Shown here piece after piece: positions 1 to 5,284 of a stretch of DNA of 5,284 nt. The notes under the pieces are model-generated. The model did no database searches. It had not been told where the DNA came from and worked only from the letters and a program-made list of their open reading frames with translations. The translations under genes and the position numbers were made by a program. Source of the stretch: CAUZSN01 sp963582345 (GTDB taxonomy: Bacteria; Planctomycetota; Planctomycetia; Planctomycetales; Planctomycetaceae); the NCBI GenBank assembly GCA_963582345.1, contig CAUZSN010000174.1:1-5284 (forward strand), written 5' to 3'. Position 1 is the first letter of the stretch. Each line of letters opens with the position of its first letter.

Positions 1-1
1 G

Positions 2-271
2 GAAGCACGGAACAAGAATGCCTATGTCTGGCAGGAAGGTCGATTTGAGGGTGACATTGATTATTGGAAACACCGCCTCACTAAGCCGGAAGATGTCAAG
101 TCAGTAAAGGATGGTCAGTGTCTTCGGTGGTCTTTGTACACCTCCGCCGATTTTCAGTTCTTCCATCAAGCGGCGACGGAAAACTTGGAATCTACCGAAT
201 GGTTCGAATCTGGCTCGGAGGAAGAACTGCGCGTGAGTGACGCGAAAGAATTGAGCAAACAAACAATTTGA
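2..271 (+). CDS. C-terminal part of an unrecognised protein (5' end outside window)
   Basis: An open frame enters from the left edge and ends at TGA 269-271, giving the last 89 residues of a protein. It is partial, because no start is needed or visible inside the window. The segment is hydrophilic and rich in aromatic residues early on (YVWQEGRFEGDIDYW, then a second cluster around WSLYTSADFQFF). It ends in an acidic tail (SGSEEELRVSDAKEL). There is no transmembrane stretch and I see no catalytic motif. The frame is credible because it stays open across 90 codons with balanced amino-acid composition and ends 18 bases before a well-placed start codon, which suggests an operon with the next gene. 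I do not recognise the family and assign no function. Confidence 0.6.
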   Translation, partial: EARNKNAYVWQEGRFEGDIDYWKHRLTKPEDVKSVKDGQCLRWSLYTSADFQFFHQAATENLESTEWFESGSEEELRVSDAKELSKQTI

Positions 272-275
272 CTGA

Positions 276-281
276 AAGGAG
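276..281 (+). promoter_or_regulatory. Ribosome binding site of the 290-697 gene
   Basis: AAGGAG lies eight bases before ATG 290. It is the strongest Shine-Dalgarno match among the plus-strand genes, and it fixes the start of the 135-residue protein. Confidence 0.7.
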
Positions 282-289
282 CCTTAGCA

Positions 290-697
290 ATGGCAATCGC
301 GATAAAATTCGACAAACAGCGTGCCCAACAGTTACTCGACACCCTGGCCAATGGCATGCCAATTGAACCGCCCGCCGAAGGCTGGACTGGAAACGACATG
401 CTTGCAGTCGCAGGAGCCTGTTTCTTTGGCGCTACGAGCCAAGGACCTGCTTCCTTTTGGCTCAGAGACCTTCCCGAAAACCTTCACCAGGAGTACAGAG
501 AGGCGGCAGAAGAAACGTTTATGAACGACCTTCGTGCAGCGGTGGAATTCTACAGTCACCTTTCAATGATGGTTCAGGACAAAACGTATGACGATTCATT
601 TGCACCGTGTTCGCTCGCGTTGGTCACCCAAGAAGGGGACATCAAAAGCACGGTTCTCCCGATCAAGGGTTTTAAGGACCACGATGATGTCATTTGA
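290..697 (+). CDS. Hypothetical protein, 135 aa, unrecognised family
   Basis: A complete small gene starts at ATG 290, preceded by AAGGAG (276-281) eight bases upstream, so the start is well supported. The product is soluble and somewhat acidic, with no signal peptide or membrane helix. Residues 1-20 look like an amphipathic helix (IKFDKQRAQQLLDTL). The middle (about 60-100) is probably helical and charged (LPENLHQEYREAAEETF). The C-terminal third looks like beta-strands (SLALVTQEGDIKSTVLPIKGF). There are no conserved catalytic signatures, zinc-binding clusters or nucleotide-binding loops. It follows the upstream partial gene after 18 bases and is probably co-transcribed with it, so the two products may work together. 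Its location beside a restriction system is the only functional hint. Frame and start are fairly certain; the function is unknown. Confidence 0.75.
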   Translation: MAIAIKFDKQRAQQLLDTLANGMPIEPPAEGWTGNDMLAVAGACFFGATSQGPASFWLRDLPENLHQEYREAAEETFMNDLRAAVEFYSHLSMMVQDKTYDDSFAPCSLALVTQEGDIKSTVLPIKGFKDHDDVI

Positions 698-723
698 TTC
701 TGATGCGCTGCCCAGACTGCTGT

Positions 724-744
724 CGGTTGAGACGCTTTCAACCG
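724..744. repeat. Inverted repeat / stem-loop CGGTTGA-N7-TCAACCG
   Basis: A perfect seven-base inverted repeat (724-730 and 738-744) flanks GACGCTT. In RNA the stem could extend by one G-U and one A-U pair to a three-base loop. It sits 27 bases after the stop of the 135-residue gene and 63 bases before the start of the small DNA-binding protein gene. No T-run follows, so it is not a classical intrinsic terminator on the plus strand. It could be a weak terminator or processing hairpin for the upstream pair, or a dyad operator for the HTH protein encoded just downstream. The symmetry is seen directly; either role is inference. Confidence 0.45.
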
Positions 745-793
745 CATGAGGACTTTGGTAGAGTTTAGGGCTGCGGGCGTCGCACTAGAATTT

Positions 794-797
794 GGAG
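794..797 (+). promoter_or_regulatory. Ribosome binding site deciding the start of the HTH protein
   Basis: GGAG lies nine bases before ATG 807. It overlaps the alternative in-frame TTG at 792, so that TTG cannot use it. This favours ATG 807 over the longer reading. ATG 828 is a third, less likely start because it would leave little sequence before the recognition helix. Confidence 0.55.
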
Positions 798-806
798 ACC
801 CTGTTG

Positions 807-1016
807 ATGCGGAAGTTGCACGAGTACATGAAGATTGCCGAAGCATCTCAGATACTCGGCGCAAGCCAAAACACATTACGCAAGTGGGCGGATGAAGGTC
901 GGATCGCCGCGAGCGTGAATCCAGCAAATGGGTATCGCTTGTTTCGGCGAGAGGATTTGGAGAAGTTTCTCCGTGAGGCGGCAAAGCCAGTAAGCAGCAA
1001 GCGGAAGCCCAAGTAG
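807..1016 (+). CDS. MerR/excisionase-like winged-helix DNA-binding protein, 69 aa
   Basis: This is a small DNA-binding protein of the MerR-N-terminal/excisionase (HTH_17-like) type. Residues 8-28 hold the helix-turn-helix (MKIAEASQILGASQNTLRKW), with the usual pattern of A-E-A, a glycine turn, then a recognition helix ending TLRKW. Residues 29-45 form the wing, with the family hallmark GRI followed by NPANGYRLF, and RREDLEKFL closes the fold. The C-terminal tail is basic (SSKRKPK). There is no effector-binding or dimerisation domain of full MerR proteins. In the family, such single-domain proteins act as transcription regulators or recombination directionality factors. Here the start of a helicase-like gene only 23 bases downstream suggests a regulator of that locus. 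No integrase is visible, which argues weakly against an excisionase role. The HTH assignment is strong, the role is inferred. Confidence 0.85.
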   Translation: MRKLHEYMKIAEASQILGASQNTLRKWADEGRIAASVNPANGYRLFRREDLEKFLREAAKPVSSKRKPK

Positions 1017-1039
1017 AGACCTGTTGAGCACCAATCGCT

Positions 1040-1255
1040 ATGAGCCCAACTACAAATCAAATCAAGGCAGGCAGCATCGTCAGCGGGCCGACCCTCCCGG
1101 AACCCGTGGAAGTGCTCGCGGTCGTGCCTATGGGCGATTCGCTAAAGATCATTGGCCGCGGACGAAACACTGGCATGACTCACGACCCGGTGCTCAGTCC
1201 ACAGCAGATTGCCCAGCTCCAAAGTACCCACGTACCACTGGCAAAGACAGATTGA
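1040..1255 (+). CDS. 71-aa protein like the N-terminal module of a defence helicase; probably truncated
   Basis: The frame begins at ATG 1040, 23 bases after the HTH gene, with only a weak GAG (1025-1027) as a ribosome binding site. Residues 8-55 read IKAGSIVSGPTLPEPVEVL, then VVPMGDSLKIIGRG and LSPQQIAQL. By recall, this small beta-rich module opens large SNF2/DEAD-type helicases (often with DUF3883) in defence loci, where it is followed by several hundred residues of motor. Here the match fades after the QIAQL motif and the frame ends at tandem stops TGA (1253) and TAA (1256), so no helicase motif is present. It is either a truncated remnant or an independent small protein. The preceding MerR-like gene fits the helicase-locus arrangement. 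Another frame overlapping it (1024-1377, plus) lacks any recognisable pattern. The family resemblance is from memory and needs a profile search. Confidence 0.5.
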   Translation: MSPTTNQIKAGSIVSGPTLPEPVEVLAVVPMGDSLKIIGRGRNTGMTHDPVLSPQQIAQLQSTHVPLAKTD

Positions 1256-1312
1256 TAAGCCCCTGGTTGGCTGAATCTCTGCATCCGGCAGAACAGGGTT
1301 ATGCATTTATAG

Positions 1313-1477
1313 CCCCTTCTTTTCGTGCTGAACAAGCCGCTCGCTTGGCTGCTTCTAGAGCAAGACCAAGGAGCTGAGTTGGACCAGTTCGTCGCCAATG
1401 CGCTGACGGATTTGAGAGAAGTAGGACTTGTCGATGCAATCGACGATGAAATGCGGCGGCGAGGAGCGGAAATATAA
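1313..1477 (+). pseudogene. Orphan open frame without a clear start, possible C-terminal gene remnant
   Basis: An open stretch of 54 codons runs from after TAG 1310-1312 to TAA 1475-1477, in the same reading frame as the 71-residue protein upstream. The only early start is GTG 1325, with no ribosome binding site. The translation has a leucine-rich segment (LNKPLAWLLLEQ) followed by a regular helical, acidic and basic segment (LDQFVANALTDLREVGLVDA, then IDDEMRRRGAEI). That looks like the C-terminus of a real protein rather than random sequence. Together with the truncated helicase-like N-terminus, it fits a locus from which the middle was deleted. I cannot name the family. It could also be a small gene or chance. 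The bases between 1256 and 1312 hold nothing recognisable. Confidence 0.3.
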
Positions 1478-1513
1478 GCGTGATGGCCATGTGATCAAGC
1501 GATGAGTCACGCT
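1477..1513. repeat. Inverted repeat between convergent genes (AGCGTGA / TCACGCT)
   Basis: AGCGTGA (1477-1483) and TCACGCT (1507-1513) are perfect complements around a 23-base loop that itself contains the palindrome ATGGCCAT. The repeat lies between the end of the plus-strand frames and the mcrC stop at 1536, where a bidirectional terminator would be expected. There is no T-run on either strand and the loop is long, so termination is only a guess. Confidence 0.25.
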
Positions 1514-1535
1514 CCACTATGGTCCGCTTATACGT

Positions 1536-2753
1536 TCACCCGACCTGTTGGTCCAAAGGAAGACAAGAAATCAACTCGGCAACAAATTCGTGCCCCTCCG
1601 CCTCCAGCTCACCGTCCAAAACGAATGTAAGTGACCGGACGCGAACGTCACCAACGTTCTCGTCCAAAGATTGGTCCGTCGGATAGGGATAAATCAAGAC
1701 GGCGTGTCTGCAAACCTTGGAATCAGCGTAGGCCACAACCTGGGCTATATCGTCGACATGTGGCTTGTCTGCCTTGTACTTCGTGTCGAGCACGCACGCC
1801 GGTTCCAGCGTGTCGGCGTGATAAAGCACCATGTCAACCTCGAAGTACCAGTTTTGGTCGGCGCCAATGTACACGCGCTCCTTTGGTTCGATAGTCCACT
1901 GAGGCGGTAGATGAACCCGTAACCACTCTGCTATGAAAAGCTCGTAGAGGCGATCCATGTTGACCAAGAACGGTAGCATCCTGCGGTCGCCAATGTCGTG
2001 GCTGGGCCCAGTGTTTTCCAAGAAGAACCGACATAACCCATGCAGTGGCTCATAGTCTTCGTTGAGGCGATTGTAGAGCCGGTCGACGCATTCATGTGGG
2101 CGAAACTGTTTCAAATCAACCGTCCCTTGCAGCATACGATAGGCGCGGCGTACTGCCGGCAAAGACCGATCAAGCGTGATGTCACTCCGCGTGATGCGCA
2201 GCAGCGTCCACGCAAGAATCTGATTTTCCTCCACGTCAGGAGTATGAATCTGGTAATGACAGTGGAGTCGGATATCCCATGGAGCCCGAGCTGTGCGTCG
2301 TAAATCCATCTGTCCTCGTACGAAGGGTAGGTCGCGTGATTCCGACACATAGGACCGATAAAGCCCTCGGCGGGCGCGGTCGAGGATCCGTTTGGCGAGC
2401 ACATTAGCAAGCCGCTCGTAGAAGTCTTCCAAACAGCTCGATTCAATCGTCCCGTCCAAAAATTGGAAGCTTTTAAGACGATATGCATACTCCAACATGC
2501 GAAACAGGTTCTGGATCTCAACTTTTGGTTTCAACCAGAAGACGAAATCCTCGGAGACAGCTACGTAGCCGACCCAGCCCAGCGGTGTCAATTCCCACTG
2601 TTGCCCAGTTTTTGGTGAAGGGAATTCAACCGCTACTTGCTTCCCGTGCTCGCGCCATAACACTTCCCCCACGTCATCAGGAATTGCATGCCGGTGCAAT
2701 CTCGTGACCTTACGCTCAGTAAGGGGAATCGGTCTAGCCGGTTTTTTGGTCAC
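1536..2753 (-). CDS. mcrC: McrC-type nuclease subunit of a McrBC restriction system
   Basis: McrC is the endonuclease partner of the McrB motor; the complex cuts DNA carrying modified bases. Numbered from GTG 2753, the 405 residues show an N-terminal domain beginning RPIPLTE, the VRGQMDLRR motif (145-153), the family segment FLVNMDRLYELF (262-273), and a C-terminal PD-(D/E)xK nuclease. The nuclease has D307 in WYFEVDMVL, D323 and K325 in VLDTKYK, and QVVAYA (338-343). All expected catalytic residues are present, so it should be active. The start is a choice: GTG 2753 overlaps the mcrB stop as GTGA and has AAGGAG eleven bases upstream. The ATG at 2783 would add ten residues but has no ribosome binding site. 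The overlap implies translational coupling to mcrB. The length fits McrC homologues, and there is no frameshift or premature stop. Confidence 0.93.
   Translation of the reverse strand: MTKKPARPIPLTERKVTRLHRHAIPDDVGEVLWREHGKQVAVEFPSPKTGQQWELTPLGWVGYVAVSEDFVFWLKPKVEIQNLFRMLEYAYRLKSFQFLDGTIESSCLEDFYERLANVLAKRILDRARRGLYRSYVSESRDLPFVRGQMDLRRTARAPWDIRLHCHYQIHTPDVEENQILAWTLLRITRSDITLDRSLPAVRRAYRMLQGTVDLKQFRPHECVDRLYNRLNEDYEPLHGLCRFFLENTGPSHDIGDRRMLPFLVNMDRLYELFIAEWLRVHLPPQWTIEPKERVYIGADQNWYFEVDMVLYHADTLEPACVLDTKYKADKPHVDDIAQVVAYADSKVCRHAVLIYPYPTDQSLDENVGDVRVRSLTFVLDGELEAEGHEFVAELISCLPLDQQVG
2750..2753 (-). promoter_or_regulatory. GTGA stop/start overlap coupling mcrB and mcrC
   Basis: The last mcrB codon and its TGA (2752-2750) share bases with GTG (2753-2751) in the mcrC frame. 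Such four-base overlaps usually couple translation by reinitiation, which suits subunits that assemble in a fixed ratio. AAGGAG at 2770-2765, inside the end of mcrB, can serve as the ribosome binding site, though eleven bases is a long spacing. Confidence 0.6.
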
Positions 2754-4768
2754 AGCGCAATCAACTCCTTGACTGCCTCCCATCTAAACTGTTTTGCCTT
2801 GTCGGGCTGATCGAAAAAATATTCATCGAGGTAGGGCTCAATCTCCATCTGCCAGATGTCTTCAATTTGCTCATGCAAATCCTCACGAAGAAAATAGGTG
2901 ATGCCTACCTCGTAATGCCGATCTGCGATCACCTTGTTAAGTTTCTTCAGCATGTTGGCGAGACCTTCAATATTTATGCCAGTGCCTTCGTGGTACGCAG
3001 TCAGGATGTCGTAATCGGGATACAGCGCCAGAAACGCAAAACGGCGCCGGAGAGCGTGGTCGACAAGAGCGATCGATCGATCAGCTGTGTTCATTGTGCC
3101 GATCAAACGGACATTCTGAGGCACGTTCAATTCACCGCCGCCGGCCAACGGTACGGCGCGATTGCGGTATTCGAGCAAGTACATCAGTTCGCCGAATACT
3201 CGTGACAAATTCGCGCGATTGATCTCGTCAACAATCAGGACACAACGACCCTGCCGCTTCGTCGCCCTCTCGCAAAAGTCCAGAAATCGCCCTGGAACCA
3301 CGGGATATCGCAGTTGCCCATCCTTGGTTGTTTGCGGGCGGATTCCCTGCATAAAGTCCTCGTAAGCGTATGCCGGATGAAACTGGACGATTTCAGAAAA
3401 TCCGTCACCGCCGCCAATTATGTGTTTGACCATGTGTTCGGCGATAAACGTCTTGCCAGTACCAGGTGGACCGTAAATGATAGCCTGCCCTTTCCGCTCG
3501 AGTGCATTTATCCAGCGCTGCAATAGAGGCTCGTCCAATCCCGTTTCTTCCGTAAGCATTGTCAAACTATATATCGGATTCATGTGTTCCGGTGGTACTT
3601 GCGGTCCTTCACCCTTAGGCGGTGCCTTCAGAAGCGTTTCAAACTTATCGTGGTCGAGCTTGATGATCGTCTTGCGCCATCCGTTTTCCTCGATACCCCG
3701 TGCCGAAATATCGTCCCAGTTGACTGGAATGCGGTGCGCGTGTTCCTCACCCTCTACGTAATAGTACGGACCGGATACCGTGCCGAAGCCCAACACTTCG
3801 TGCGTTCCACGATTTGCAACGATCTGATCGCCCTCTTTGATGCGAGAGAAAACCCACGCCTGATTCGCACCTTGTTTTGTCCAGTCCGAATTTTCGGCTA
3901 CCAACTTGTCACGGCGCTGCTCGTAGTCGGACCTGCCCAGTCCCGATAAATCCCCCAATTCTGACCAGCCCATAGCAATGAAGTTGCCGTCACGACAGGA
4001 ATCCCAGTTTTTTGCATCTCGTCCAGGTGACACTTTCCAATACTTTGGTCGTGTAAAAGCATATTTTTGTACCCCGACCAACCAATGGCTGAACATGTCA
4101 AAGTAATCGGAAACTGGTAATTCCGAGTCAGATTTATGGTCGTCGATCTCCTCTTTTACATCTGCGACTAACTTCTTTGCCAATTCGTTCGCCGCGGGAT
4201 AGTCCTCCAATGAATACCGAAAGTCCGCGCCACAGAAATAGTTGAGCACTTTTCGAGATTTGTTGTTGATCAGTAGATACTCCGCTGGCCGAATCGCATT
4301 CAGGATTGGGCTGAGCATCCCTGACTGAAAACCCTTTGAATAAGGGAGTTCGGCGAACGCGGCGCAGGCGTCGGCCAGTTGATCTGGGTCATCGACGCAT
4401 CGCTGAACAAATGAGAGAATTGCGCTGCTAATGCTAGGCCAATCCTTTGGTGAAGTCCAACCAGCCCCTTCAAACCAAGACTTGAGATCTTTGGTGACTG
4501 CCGGAGCGACGTGGATCCATGCTTGTTTGTCCCGATTGCCTGAGTTATTGGCATGCGGTAGCAGGTGGAGTAGCACCTCATCGGTCACATCCCCGTCGCG
4601 TGCAGTCTTGGTGACTAACGCCTCAAAGTGTTTTCGACCAGACTCTCTCCCTTGTAGGTAGAGTTTCGTATGACGCTGGCCTTCTTCGGACATCGGATAG
4701 GATTTGAAGAAAGCAGCGAACAGGTTGCCGAATTCAGCACGTTTGTCGGGAAGTATTGTTTGGTCCAT
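2750..4768 (-). CDS. mcrB: McrB-type AAA+ GTPase with an EVE/PUA-like DNA-reader domain
   Basis: This is the motor and recognition subunit of a McrBC modification-dependent restriction system. Numbered from ATG 4768 (672 aa), residues 1-240 are mainly helical, with ILNAIRP and LLINNKSRKVLNYF, and carry no domain name I can give. Residues 241-380 resemble an EVE/PUA-like domain (YWKVSPG, GNFIAMGW, ELGDLS, then GDQIVANRG and VLGFGTVSG), a fold known to bind modified bases. The AAA+ domain has Walker A GPPGTGKT (433-440), Walker B VLIVDEINRAN (510-520), the McrB signature GTMNTADRS (557-565) and the arginine-rich ALRRRF (572-577). It is much longer than E. coli McrB (459 aa) because of the N-terminal part, which replaces the E. 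coli DNA-binding domain. ATG 4768 is chosen because GAAGG lies seven bases upstream. ATG 4831 (AAGG at nine bases) and ATG 4918 (no site) would add 21 or 50 residues of low-complexity look. mcrC follows, coupled by overlap. Confidence 0.93.
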   Translation of the reverse strand: MDQTILPDKRAEFGNLFAAFFKSYPMSEEGQRHTKLYLQGRESGRKHFEALVTKTARDGDVTDEVLLHLLPHANNSGNRDKQAWIHVAPAVTKDLKSWFEGAGWTSPKDWPSISSAILSFVQRCVDDPDQLADACAAFAELPYSKGFQSGMLSPILNAIRPAEYLLINNKSRKVLNYFCGADFRYSLEDYPAANELAKKLVADVKEEIDDHKSDSELPVSDYFDMFSHWLVGVQKYAFTRPKYWKVSPGRDAKNWDSCRDGNFIAMGWSELGDLSGLGRSDYEQRRDKLVAENSDWTKQGANQAWVFSRIKEGDQIVANRGTHEVLGFGTVSGPYYYVEGEEHAHRIPVNWDDISARGIEENGWRKTIIKLDHDKFETLLKAPPKGEGPQVPPEHMNPIYSLTMLTEETGLDEPLLQRWINALERKGQAIIYGPPGTGKTFIAEHMVKHIIGGGDGFSEIVQFHPAYAYEDFMQGIRPQTTKDGQLRYPVVPGRFLDFCERATKRQGRCVLIVDEINRANLSRVFGELMYLLEYRNRAVPLAGGGELNVPQNVRLIGTMNTADRSIALVDHALRRRFAFLALYPDYDILTAYHEGTGINIEGLANMLKKLNKVIADRHYEVGITYFLREDLHEQIEDIWQMEIEPYLDEYFFDQPDKAKQFRWEAVKELIAL

Positions 4769-5059
4769 CAATATGCCTTCATGTATTGCTCTGGAAAACT
4801 GTGTTTCGTCGCCTTGACGTGTTGATGTCATGGAGCGCAACCTTGTCACAATGCGTGAACGGCCAACCCCCGTTCGTGCAGCAGCCGAAAATGGCGAATG
4901 AGTCGTTTCGCCAACCATTCGGACTGAATATTCAAACCCACCTCAATATTTCTCTCTTATCCCGCCTCAGAAACTTCGAGAATGCTCCCCGAGTTATTTC
5001 CGAATCCGGATGACACGATCCGTTCAATTCCATCAATCTTTATCACGGCTCATGTCGTG
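4769..5059 (-). other. Upstream region of mcrB, no gene recognised
   Basis: This stretch lies between the broken ATPase frame and the chosen mcrB start. The mcrB frame stays open through it as far as ATG 4918, so part could be coding if a longer start is used. I found no convincing -35/-10 pair. A minus-strand stretch from about 5049 to a TAA at 4959-4957 stays open for 30 codons (containing GFGNNSGSILEVSEAG), in a different frame from the ATPase remnant. It may be a frameshifted continuation of that remnant, but I do not recognise it. Confidence 0.3.
4776..4780 (-). promoter_or_regulatory. Ribosome binding site deciding the mcrB start
   Basis: GAAGG on the minus strand lies seven bases before ATG 4768. 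Upstream in-frame ATGs at 4831 and 4918 are less well served, and the residues they would add do not look like a folded domain. Confidence 0.5.
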
Positions 5060-5224
5060 CTATTCAATCAGGTACATCGAATAAAGTAACTCAATTGAGC
5101 GAACGGCGAATCTCTTGCCGACATCATTCGGCCCAATGAGAACGGTAACGTTCGGGCGCAGCTGAGGGGACGTTGCGACCGTTCAATGCCCAATGCGTCT
5201 CGATGTAATGATTTTGACAATCAT
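5060..5224 (-). pseudogene. Broken N-terminus of an ABC/OLD/RecF-like AAA ATPase
   Basis: From ATG 5224 the minus strand reads MIVKIITSRRIGH, then TGA (5185-5183). The same frame continues with TVATSPQLRP, NVTVLIGPNDVGK (5152-5114) and RFAVRSIELLYS, ending at TAG (5062-5060). This follows the N-terminal layout of ABC-type ATPases of the OLD, RecF and AAA_15/AAA_21 kind: a first strand and an FRSIG-like loop, a second strand, then Walker A GPNxxGK(S/T) and a helix like RAIELL. Signs of decay are the in-frame TGA, arginine where the serine or threonine after the Walker lysine should be, the loss of everything after about 50 residues, and no ribosome binding site. Such ATPases are common in defence systems (OLD/Gabija-like). 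Recognition rests mainly on the thirteen-residue Walker segment in the right context, so chance cannot be fully excluded. Confidence 0.5.
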
Positions 5225-5275
5225 TCGTCAATTTGTACTCACGTCATTGCTGTCATTTTGCTGGGCATTGAAGGG
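5179..5275. repeat. Inverted repeat CC-N-TTCAATGCCCA at the right end
   Basis: Bases 5179-5192 and 5262-5275 are reverse complements over 13 of 14 positions, including an unbroken TTCAATGCCCA / TGGGCATTGAA, separated by 69 bases. The left arm overlaps the in-frame TGA of the broken ATPase frame. Between the arms is a perfect small hairpin AATGATT-TTGAC-AATCATT (5207-5225), overlapping that frame's ATG. The arms could be a regulator site, mobile-element ends or a recombination scar. There is no transposase and no visible target duplication. Confidence 0.4.
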
Positions 5276-5284
5276 CGAACAGTC

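Noticed and set aside
574..984. 136-codon minus-strand open frame
   Set aside because: It runs antisense across the end of the 135-residue gene and most of the HTH gene, and has a low-complexity S/T-rich composition.
807..1016. Excisionase of an integrated element
   Set aside because: The fold would allow it, but there is no integrase or attachment-site repeat in the window, and the neighbour suggests a defence-locus regulator instead.
1024..1377. 117-codon plus-strand open frame overlapping the helicase-like module
   Set aside because: Its translation is rich in R, P, S and A, with no domain pattern, whereas the overlapping 1040-1255 frame shows a family-like sequence. It is a shadow.
2111..2521. 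136-codon minus-strand frame inside mcrC
   Set aside because: It is an alternative frame on the same strand within a clearly recognised mcrC.
4846..4858. TCAC-N5-GTGA dyad upstream of mcrB as a possible operator
   Set aside because: Only four bases per arm; this is expected by chance in a stretch of this length.
4756..5013. 85-codon plus-strand open frame at the mcrB 5' end
   Set aside because: It is antisense to the start of mcrB and its upstream region, and shows no motif or ribosome binding site.
1..5284. CRISPR array, tRNA or rRNA genes
   Set aside because: I saw no regularly spaced direct repeats and no cloverleaf or rRNA-like sequence on either strand.

Overview
The window looks like a piece of a bacterial defence island with decayed edges. 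The only complete, recognisable system is a two-gene McrBC-type restriction operon on the minus strand (about 4768 down to 1536). Around it lie small genes and gene fragments that resemble parts of other defence loci. GC content looks intermediate. The small MerR/excisionase-like DNA-binding protein followed by a helicase-like N-terminus recalls planctomycete and proteobacterial genomes, but nothing here fixes the taxon, so the organism stays open.

Left part, plus strand. Bases 2-271 are the 3' end of a gene that begins outside the window. It is followed after 18 bases by a complete 135-codon gene (290-697) with a good ribosome binding site. I recognise neither product, but the spacing suggests one transcript. 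After a gap holding a clean inverted repeat (724-744) comes a 69-residue winged-helix MerR/excisionase-like protein (807-1016). Next is a 71-codon frame (1040-1255) that resembles only the N-terminal module of large SNF2/DEAD-type helicases of defence loci. It stops at a tandem TGA-TAA just where the helicase core should begin. An orphan open frame without a convincing start (1313-1477) follows. I read 1040-1477 as the probable remains of a deleted helicase-type defence gene, although a free-standing small protein at 1040-1255 is possible.

Centre and right, minus strand. mcrB (4768-2750) encodes a protein of about 672 residues: an unnamed helical N-terminal region, an EVE/PUA-like domain that may recognise modified bases, and a McrB-type AAA+ GTPase motor with all core motifs. 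mcrC (2753-1536) overlaps the mcrB stop by four bases (GTGA) and encodes a McrC nuclease subunit with its PD-(D/E)xK residues in place. Together they should form a modification-dependent restriction machine: the McrB N-terminus recognises modified DNA, the AAA+ ring translocates using nucleotide hydrolysis, and McrC cuts. The left-hand genes and mcrC converge on about 1480-1535.

Upstream of mcrB, also on the minus strand (5224-5060), is a short broken frame that reads like the first 50 or so residues of an ABC/OLD/RecF-like AAA ATPase. It has a Walker A core, an in-frame TGA before it, and a stop soon after it. I take it as a pseudogene remnant of another defence ATPase. The rest of the right end is non-coding, apart from an inverted repeat of about 14 bases.
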